Source: CAYTKU01 sp964550845
GTDB taxonomy: Bacteria > Patescibacteriota > Patescibacteriia > Magasanikbacterales > UBA922
Direction of reading: 5' to 3'
DNA length: 15,037 nt
Assembly (NCBI GenBank): GCA_964550845.1
Contig: CAZKAD010000021.1
Span: 1 to 15,037, forward strand
Shown here: in pieces, positions 1 through 5,012 of the stretch
Layout: every line of letters begins with the position of its first letter
How positions within the stretch are numbered: position 1 is the stretch's first letter
Program-made: the position numbers and the translations under genes
The notes under the pieces: model-generated
Seen by the model: only the letters and a program-made list of their open reading frames with translations
Databases searched by the model: none
Told to the model about the DNA's origin: nothing

Positions 1-37
1 TTGAGTATTATGGCTTTTTATTGGACAGGTTAATGGT

Positions 38-928
38 ATGCAAAATTTTTTCAAACTATTTTTTTCTTTTGGTGTTGTTGGTTTTTGTTTTTTTGCAATG
101 CTTCCCGCTCTTGGGGCCAGCATACGAGTAGAGACTCCAGATACTCCTGTCCCGGTTGGGCAAGAATTTTTCGTTCCAATAACTTTGGATACTCAAGGCG
201 AATCAGTCAATGCTATCGAAGGGAATATTGTTTTTCCTCATTCTTTGCTCGAAATGATAGATATTGAATCGGGCAATTCAATTATAAATTTTTGGATAGA
301 AAAACCGCAGAGGCAAGGGGCGGAAAAGATTATTTTTTCTGGAATTACTCCTGGTGGTTTTGTCGGATCAAATCAAAATATTTTTACCCTTGTATTTCGT
401 GCCAAAGAGCCAGGGCTTGGCAATATTCATGGAAGCAACTTTCAAGTTCTGCGTCATGATGGTATGGGAACACCACTTCCTCTGGAGATAAATACTGCCT
501 GGGTTGAGGTCAATAGTTCGACTTCTGATAACTTTTTTGGGCAGGTGCAGAGAGAGGATCGAGAAATACCGGAAAGTTTTGTGCCGTATGTTACCCAAGA
601 TCCACATCTTTTTTCTGGAAAATATACTTTGATTTTTTCTTCGCAAGATAAAGGCTCTGGAATTGATCATTATGAAGTAAAAGAAGGAAAAAACGCAAAT
701 TATGAAGTATTTGAGAGTCCGTATATGATCAAAAATCAAGCTCTTGATACAGATATATTTATAAAAGCAGTGGATAATTTTGGAAATGAACGAATTGTTG
801 TCATCGAAGGCGAGAATAAAATTTCGTGGTATGAAAGTATTTTGAAATCTGGTATACTATTAGCGGTTATATTTTTTATCGTAGCAACCGCCTGTCTTGT
901 ATGCTTCAAACGTTTTCGAAAATTCTGA
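38..928 (+). CDS. Secreted, C-terminally membrane-anchored cohesin-like domain protein
   Basis: This 296-residue protein probably sits on the outer face of the cytoplasmic membrane. Residues 1-26 form a signal peptide (hydrophobic core, then ALG before A27). Residues about 28-160 read as a cohesin-type beta-sandwich of the carbohydrate-binding superfamily, with strand patterns such as VPVGQEFFVPI and a GGFVGS turn. Residues about 190-260 look like a small Ig-like domain (SGIDHYEVK ... AVDNFGN). A single helix at 271-290 followed by KRFRKF anchors the C terminus with a short basic cytosolic tail. No dockerin is visible, so cellulosome assembly should not be assumed. It is a shorter paralogue of the next gene, sharing the SI..W..P, GF.GS and YEVK blocks, and overlaps it by 28 bases, suggesting co-transcription and coupled translation. 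An AGG lies about 7 bases before the ATG. The exact role is unknown; adhesion or envelope scaffolding is inference. Confidence 0.85.
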   Translation: MQNFFKLFFSFGVVGFCFFAMLPALGASIRVETPDTPVPVGQEFFVPITLDTQGESVNAIEGNIVFPHSLLEMIDIESGNSIINFWIEKPQRQGAEKIIFSGITPGGFVGSNQNIFTLVFRAKEPGLGNIHGSNFQVLRHDGMGTPLPLEINTAWVEVNSSTSDNFFGQVQREDREIPESFVPYVTQDPHLFSGKYTLIFSSQDKGSGIDHYEVKEGKNANYEVFESPYMIKNQALDTDIFIKAVDNFGNERIVVIEGENKISWYESILKSGILLAVIFFIVATACLVCFKRFRKF

Positions 929-2655
929 TTTTTTTTGCATTTCTTCTCCTGCCTCTTTCTGCCAAAGCAGCGACGCTTTTTCTCTCTCCGTCTTCTGGCA
1001 CATACAAACCTGGTGATAGTTTTGCTGTGAGTATTTATACTTCAAGTGCTGATCAGGCCATGAATGCAGCCTCTGGTGTGCTTTCTTTTCCCAAAGATAC
1101 GCTCGAAGTAGTCTCCCTTTCCAAGGGGGGATCTATTTTTTCACTCTGGGCACAGGAACCATCTTTTTCCAATAGTGCTGGGACTGTAAATTTTGAAGGA
1201 ATCGTCCTCAATCCTGGCTTTACTGGAGGAAGTGGAAAGATTCTTACGGTCAATTTGAAAGTCAAATCTTCTGGTACTGCATCGGTGAGGCTTTCTTCAG
1301 GTTCTATTTTGGCAAATGATGGTCTTGGAACCAATATTTTGAGTGGTTTGGGTAGTGCAAGTTTTAGTCTTGCGCTTCCTGCCGAAATTGTAGGAGAATC
1401 ACCAAAACCAACACCTCCAAAAGATCCAAAAATTGAAGAAAAGGAAGTAAAAAAAGATCCTCCTGCTCCTACAACCTCTGCGGACATTATTGTTACTTCT
1501 GCGACTCATCCTGATCAGGCTCTGTGGTATAACAATAATACCCCTGAATTTTTCTGGACGCTTCCACCTGGAACGCTTCAAGTCAGAACCGTGATAACCA
1601 CTTCTACCAACAGTCTTCCCACTATTTTGTATACCTCTCCAATTTCAACAAAAAAAGTCGATACCTTACCAGATGGGACTTATTATTTTTTGGTGCAAGC
1701 AAAAACTATCGCTGGTTGGGGCAATGTGGCTCGTTATCAGGTCAATATTGATACTACACCTCCAAATCCTTTTACGATTACATTTCCTCATGGAGAAAAA
1801 AGTATAGAGCCACAACCAGTAATACTTTTTAATACTTCAGATGAATCCTCGGGTGTTGTTACTTATGAAGTCAAAGTTGGTACGGGCGGCTTGGTGCGTG
1901 TAGCTCCTCCTGCACTGTCCAATCCTTATCCACTTCCACCACAAAAGCCTGGCAACCACACAGTGACAGTCGTGGCTATAGACAATGCTGGAAATACAAC
2001 AGAGGTATCTTCTCCATTTAGTATTGAGTCAATTGATCCACCAGAAATAACGTTTTATCCAGAAACGGTTGATTTTCATGACCTTATCCGTATACGAGGA
2101 AGGAGTTATCCAAATAGTGATATACGACTTATCGTTCGTCAGGAAGATTTTGTTGTCTCAGAAGAGATTGGAAGGACCAATACCCTCGGAGATTTTGGTG
2201 TTTTGGTGACCAAACGACTCGATCCGGGTATTTATACATTTACGGTTGAAGTAACTGATGCAAGAGGCGCCAAGAGTATCGAAAGTTCAGCAATTTCTTT
2301 TGAGGTAAAAGGTATGTTCATTGGTGAAATCATGAATATACTCGTTCATTTTCCATTGAAGAGTTTGCTGTTCATCCTTTCTATCTGTGCGGTTTTTGTT
2401 ATCATATTTTCTGTTTGTAGTCGAGGAGCAAATTTTTGGTACCAAGAGCGTAAAAAAAGTAAAAAAATATTTGTAAAATCACTGTATTCAATCCGCAAAG
2501 ATTTGGACGCTCATATCAAACAACTTAATGTTATAAGATCAAAAAGAACTTTAACAAATGAAGAATTAAATTTTCTTTCTACCTTTCAAAAGAAAATGAA
2601 AGAAGTGGACTTTCTTCTGGAAAAAGAGATTGAAGAGGAAAAACAATCTACATAA
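901..2655 (+). CDS. Large cohesin-like / multi-Ig membrane-anchored surface protein
   Basis: This 584-residue protein has a signal peptide at 1-23 ending in the clean AKA|A site, a cohesin-like domain at about 24-158, a Pro/Lys/Glu-rich linker at about 159-194, then three Ig/fibronectin-like beta domains at about 194-290, 290-380 and 380-472. The second repeats the upstream gene's SG..(T/H)YEVK...A.DN.GN block, and the third has the YTFTVEVTD ending of bacterial Ig domains. A helix at about 486-506 spans the membrane, followed by about 78 cytosolic residues rich in Lys and Glu with coiled-coil character (SIRKDLDAHIKQLN ... FQKKMKEVDFLLEKEIEEE). The ATG at 901 is chosen because the signal peptide begins immediately there, although it lies inside the upstream gene. 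No SD precedes it. A strong terminator follows. The cytosolic coil makes a signalling or cytoskeletal link possible but unproven. No dockerin or enzyme domain was seen. Confidence 0.87.
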   Translation: MLQTFSKILIFFAFLLLPLSAKAATLFLSPSSGTYKPGDSFAVSIYTSSADQAMNAASGVLSFPKDTLEVVSLSKGGSIFSLWAQEPSFSNSAGTVNFEGIVLNPGFTGGSGKILTVNLKVKSSGTASVRLSSGSILANDGLGTNILSGLGSASFSLALPAEIVGESPKPTPPKDPKIEEKEVKKDPPAPTTSADIIVTSATHPDQALWYNNNTPEFFWTLPPGTLQVRTVITTSTNSLPTILYTSPISTKKVDTLPDGTYYFLVQAKTIAGWGNVARYQVNIDTTPPNPFTITFPHGEKSIEPQPVILFNTSDESSGVVTYEVKVGTGGLVRVAPPALSNPYPLPPQKPGNHTVTVVAIDNAGNTTEVSSPFSIESIDPPEITFYPETVDFHDLIRIRGRSYPNSDIRLIVRQEDFVVSEEIGRTNTLGDFGVLVTKRLDPGIYTFTVEVTDARGAKSIESSAISFEVKGMFIGEIMNILVHFPLKSLLFILSICAVFVIIFSVCSRGANFWYQERKKSKKIFVKSLYSIRKDLDAHIKQLNVIRSKRTLTNEELNFLSTFQKKMKEVDFLLEKEIEEEKQST

Positions 2656-2675
2656 AAGAAATTGAAATGCCGTTT

Positions 2676-2708
2676 AAAAGTACCAGCCTAGAGAGACTGG
2701 TACTTTTT
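2676..2708 (+). terminator. Rho-independent terminator after the cohesin-like gene pair
   Basis: An 11-bp perfect stem (AAAAGTACCAG at 2676-2686 with CTGGTACTTTT at 2697-2707) encloses a 10-base loop and runs into a T tract at 2704-2708. It separates the surface-protein pair from the mraZ promoter 30 bases downstream. Confidence 0.93.
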
Positions 2709-2738
2709 GTTCCTGTGGATAATTTTGGTCAAAAAGGG

Positions 2739-2767
2739 TTGTAGGTGGCAGTAAAGTGGTATATAAT
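2739..2767 (+). promoter_or_regulatory. Sigma70-type promoter of the mraZ cluster
   Basis: The -35 element TTGTAG (2739-2744) and the perfect -10 TATAAT (2762-2767) are 17 bases apart. The start site is predicted near 2774, giving a leader of about 73 bases before mraZ. The promoter is embedded in a periodic (G/A)TGG array described separately. Confidence 0.82.
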
Positions 2768-2790
2768 GGTTTCAAGTGGTAGATTGTGGG
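2745..2790 (+). promoter_or_regulatory. Predicted MraZ operator: five (G/A)TGG boxes with 10-11 bp period
   Basis: GTGG occurs at 2745, 2756, 2776 and 2786, with ATGG at 2766. Start-to-start distances are 11, 10, 10 and 10, so all boxes lie on one helical face. They begin just after the -35, flank the -10 and continue into the leader. In E. coli MraZ binds TGGGN repeats with 5-base spacers (10-bp period) at its own promoter, and Mollicutes MraZ uses related AAAGTG-type repeats; here 2753-2759 reads AAAGTGG. The layout predicts occlusion of RNA polymerase and negative autoregulation of mraZ-rsmH-ftsL. Binding itself is inference. Confidence 0.72.
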
Positions 2791-2801
2791 GAATTACCAA
2801 A

Positions 2802-2830
2802 ATATGAAAACGGTGCTTGTCTTTTCATAT
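2802..2830 (+). other. Inverted repeat in the mraZ leader
   Basis: ATATGAAAA (2802-2810) and TTTTCATAT (2822-2830) are perfect reverse complements, 9 bp, around an 11-base loop. It lies in the untranslated leader 16 bases before the mraZ ATG. It is AT-rich and lacks a T tract, so it is not a convincing terminator. It could be a leader hairpin or a protein-binding palindrome; no known riboswitch was recognised. Confidence 0.45.
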
Positions 2831-2846
2831 CTCTCTTTAAACAACT

Positions 2847-3278
2847 ATGTTTATCGGTGAATATTCTCACAATCTCGATGACAAAGGGCGTGTCGCTATA
2901 CCAAAGAAGTTCCAAAAAGAACTTTCTTCTGGTGCTGTAGTGACTCGTGGGCTTGATCAGTGTTTGTTTCTCTATACTCGTACAGAATGGGACAAACTGG
3001 CGCAAAAGCTTGCTACCCTTCCATTTGCACAGGCCAATACCCGTGCCTTTTCACGGCTCATGCTCGCCGGAGCCATGGACCTTGAAATAGATAAGCAAGG
3101 ACGAATCGTTGTTCCAGAGTACCTTCGTACCTTTGCTGGAATCAAAAAAAATGTTGTTATCGCTGGTCTTTATAATCGACTTGAAATTTGGAATGCCGAT
3201 GTCTGGAAAGACTATACCAAACGTACTGAAGCCGAAAGTACTGCGATTGCCGAACAAATGGGGATCCTCGGTGTTTAA
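2847..3278 (+). CDS. mraZ: MraZ, transcriptional regulator of the division and cell wall cluster
   Basis: This 143-residue protein has the family's usual length and two SpoVT/AbrB-type half-domains, each with the hallmark DxxxR core: DDKGR at 11-15 and DKQGR at 82-86, plus the standard N terminus MFIGEYSHNLDDKGR. MraZ forms a ring-shaped oligomer that binds repeats in its own promoter and represses the dcw cluster; this is family knowledge. The (G/A)TGG array upstream fits that role. rsmH begins 16 bases after the stop, the classic order. The ATG at 2847 is fixed by the conserved N terminus; no SD precedes it. An 18-codon overlapping frame starts at 2804 but has no support. Confidence 0.97.
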   Translation: MFIGEYSHNLDDKGRVAIPKKFQKELSSGAVVTRGLDQCLFLYTRTEWDKLAQKLATLPFAQANTRAFSRLMLAGAMDLEIDKQGRIVVPEYLRTFAGIKKNVVIAGLYNRLEIWNADVWKDYTKRTEAESTAIAEQMGILGV

Positions 3279-3294
3279 GCCATGTAAATTCACT

Positions 3295-4224
3295 ATGCGA
3301 CATGTACCAGTTTTGCTCCGTGAAGTCATCGAATTGTTGAATCTGAGGTCCGGCATGAATATTGTCGATTGTACCCTCGGTGATGGAGGACATTCAGAAA
3401 AAATTCTTGAAAAAATAGCACCAGAAGGAAAACTTCTTGGTATTGATGTTGACCCAGAGTCGCTCCTACGTGCCAAGCAATTTCTCTACCGATTTGAAGG
3501 ACGAGTAATTTTTGTTCGAGATAATTTTGTTCAGCTCAAAGAAATCCTGAAAAATGGACAGCTTGGCCGAGTGGATGGAATACTTATGGATTTTGGCTGG
3601 TCCAGTCCTCAATTTATGCAGCGAAGCCGAGGACTGAGCTTTCAGAACCCAGAAGAACCGCTGGATATGCGCTATGGGAGTAGTTTTGAAACAGCACTTT
3701 TTGGCCTTGACAATCCCACGGCAAAAGATCTGGTAAATCAATTGCCAGCCGAACAACTCGAGTATATTTTTTCCAGGTTTGGTGAAGAAAATTTAAGCCG
3801 AGACATTGCCAAAAAGATTGTAGAAGAGCGAAAGCAGAAAGAGATTCAAACGGTTGGAGAGTTAGTAGAAATTGTTCTTTCTACGTATCGGACAAAGTTA
3901 AAAACAGAGAAAGAAATACCCTGGGTTGGTGGACTTCACCCTGCAACAAAAGTGTTTCAGGCCTTGCGTATTGCTGTAAACGATGAGCTTGGAGTTATTG
4001 AAAAGGTGTTGCCTCAAGCAGTAGAAGCGCTTTCTTCTGGAGGTCGATTAGCCGTTATTACCTTTCATTCGCTCGAAGATCGTATTGTCAAACATTTTTT
4101 CAAATCAAAAGAAGGTAAAGATATTGAAATTATTACCAAAAAACCAATTGAATGTGATACCGAGGAATATACCAATAATCCTCCTTCACGTTCAGCCAAA
4201 TTGCGCGTTGTACAAAAATTATGA
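3295..4224 (+). CDS. rsmH: RsmH (MraW), 16S rRNA C1402 N4-methyltransferase
   Basis: It transfers a methyl group from S-adenosylmethionine to N4 of 16S rRNA cytidine 1402 in the P site. The 309 residues match the family length. Motif I is VDCTLGDGGHS at 24-34, followed by LGIDVDP at 48-54, GILMDFGWSSPQ, EEPLDMRY, HPATKVFQALRIAVNDEL, ITFHSLEDRIVKHFF and the C-terminal SRSAKLR. An in-frame start exists far upstream at 3109, but it lies wholly within mraZ. The ATG at 3295 gives MRHVPVLLREV, the normal RsmH N terminus, and avoids overlap. The usual LGVSSPQ reads FGWSSPQ, a mild substitution. Its stop overlaps the next ATG (ATGA), so translation of the ftsL-like gene is probably coupled. Confidence 0.97.
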   Translation: MRHVPVLLREVIELLNLRSGMNIVDCTLGDGGHSEKILEKIAPEGKLLGIDVDPESLLRAKQFLYRFEGRVIFVRDNFVQLKEILKNGQLGRVDGILMDFGWSSPQFMQRSRGLSFQNPEEPLDMRYGSSFETALFGLDNPTAKDLVNQLPAEQLEYIFSRFGEENLSRDIAKKIVEERKQKEIQTVGELVEIVLSTYRTKLKTEKEIPWVGGLHPATKVFQALRIAVNDELGVIEKVLPQAVEALSSGGRLAVITFHSLEDRIVKHFFKSKEGKDIEIITKKPIECDTEEYTNNPPSRSAKLRVVQKL

Positions 4225-4571
4225 ACTCAGCATTCTATACCTCCAACCATAACCAGATGCTCAGACAAGAAAAACACTTGCCTGGTTTTTTGACGGGTCA
4301 TGGCTTTCGAGTGTTTCTCTCGATTTTGGCGCTCGCATTACTCGTTTTATATGTGGTGAGACTTAGTACCGTATCTATAAAAGGATATGATATCTCAGCG
4401 CTTCAAAAAGAAGTAAAGACACTGCAAGAAGAACAGGCAAAACTTCAATTTGAAATTGCCAAAAATGGTTCTATGCAAAATATTCAGTCTCGTTTGAAGT
4501 CAATACAATTTGTTCCAGTAGAAAATCCTGAATTTGCATCACTTGAAGCTCCAATTATTGCACAAAGATAA
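4221..4571 (+). CDS. ftsL: FtsL/DivIC-like bitopic division protein
   Basis: This 116-residue protein has a short cytosolic N terminus, one membrane helix at about 29-48, and an extracytoplasmic coiled coil at about 57-95 (LQKEVKTLQEEQAKLQFEI). That architecture and its position right after rsmH are those of FtsL, which joins FtsB/DivIC and activates FtsWI-type septal synthases. Sequence identity in this family is always low, so the call rests on architecture plus synteny. It starts at 4221, overlapping the rsmH stop by four bases. A later in-frame ATG at 4257 would still keep the helix. A terminator follows, so the ftsI, murE and mraY genes that usually continue the cluster are not here. Confidence 0.78.
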   Translation: MNSAFYTSNHNQMLRQEKHLPGFLTGHGFRVFLSILALALLVLYVVRLSTVSIKGYDISALQKEVKTLQEEQAKLQFEIAKNGSMQNIQSRLKSIQFVPVENPEFASLEAPIIAQR

Positions 4572-4600
4572 GATTCAACTTGCTGACCTGCCGGGTTTTT

Positions 4601-4628
4601 AACTCATTGTTCTTCTATGAGTTTTTTT
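4601..4628 (+). terminator. Terminator of the mraZ-rsmH-ftsL cluster
   Basis: A 7-bp perfect stem (AACTCAT at 4601-4607 with ATGAGTT at 4617-4623), a 9-base loop and a seven-T tract at 4622-4628. The stem is AT-rich, so strength is moderate, but position at the cluster end supports it. Confidence 0.72.
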
Positions 4629-4635
4629 ATTTATG

Positions 4636-4644
4636 TGCTAAAAT
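4636..4644 (+). promoter_or_regulatory. Extended -10 promoter of the Clp-like operon, near-leaderless
   Basis: TGCTAAAAT (4636-4644) is an extended -10 with no good -35 at the expected distance. The predicted start near 4651 leaves only about 6 bases before the ATG at 4657, so the transcript would be almost leaderless. It directly follows the preceding terminator. Confidence 0.55.
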
Positions 4645-4656
4645 AGATGCATCCTT

Positions 4657-5010
4657 ATGTCTGTTTTTCCAAAGCTCGTGATACAATTTTTTATTGATAT
4701 TTTTTACTTCCCGGTGTGGTGGTATTCTGTTGGCGCCAAACGCGCTTTTTTGGCATGTACCGGTTTGATTGGTGAAGCCAATAGTAATCTTGCGCCAGGA
4801 CTGTGGCTCAAAAATATTTTTGTTCCAATGTTTGGTCAAACTGACTGGCAGGGGAGAATCACCAGTTTTTTTATGCGCCTTGTCAATGTCATTGGCCGAA
4901 GTATTGGTCTATTGATTTGGAGTACTGTCGTTTGGATTTTGTTTTTTGCTTGGTTACTCTTGCCAGCCTTTGTGGTATTTGAAATTGTGTCCAATATTTT
5001 TTTAAGCTAA
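4657..5010 (+). CDS. Small membrane protein of unknown function, partner of the Clp-like gene
   Basis: No family was recognised for this 117-residue protein. It has a hydrophobic, aromatic-rich N-terminal segment (about 8-25), an amphipathic middle with conserved-looking GLIGEANSNLAPGLWLKN and WQGR elements, and a strongly hydrophobic C-terminal stretch at about 83-112 long enough for one helix or a hairpin. No signal peptidase site or catalytic motif is visible. Only two bases separate its stop from the next ATG, so it is almost certainly co-translated with the membrane-anchored Clp-like ATPase. A physical partnership in the membrane is a reasonable inference but not shown by the sequence. 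No SD is present; initiation probably relies on the short leader. Confidence 0.8.
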   Translation: MSVFPKLVIQFFIDIFYFPVWWYSVGAKRAFLACTGLIGEANSNLAPGLWLKNIFVPMFGQTDWQGRITSFFMRLVNVIGRSIGLLIWSTVVWILFFAWLLLPAFVVFEIVSNIFLS

Positions 5011-5012
5011 GT

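Noticed and set aside
1..33. Possible 3' end of an upstream gene (frame 1 ends in TAA at 31-33)
   Set aside because: Only ten codons are visible. Frame 3 is also open to about base 131, so neither frame can be assigned to an upstream gene.
853..858. TATACT inside the first gene as a promoter for the second cohesin-like gene
   Set aside because: No -35 at a usable distance; the gene overlap favours co-transcription.
2804..2860. 18-codon upstream ORF overlapping the mraZ start
   Set aside because: No ribosome binding site, and the ATG lies in the leader inverted repeat; nothing supports translation.
3109..3294. N-terminal extension of RsmH from an upstream start at 3109
   Set aside because: It lies entirely inside mraZ in another frame. 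MRHVPVLLREV at 3295 is the family N terminus.
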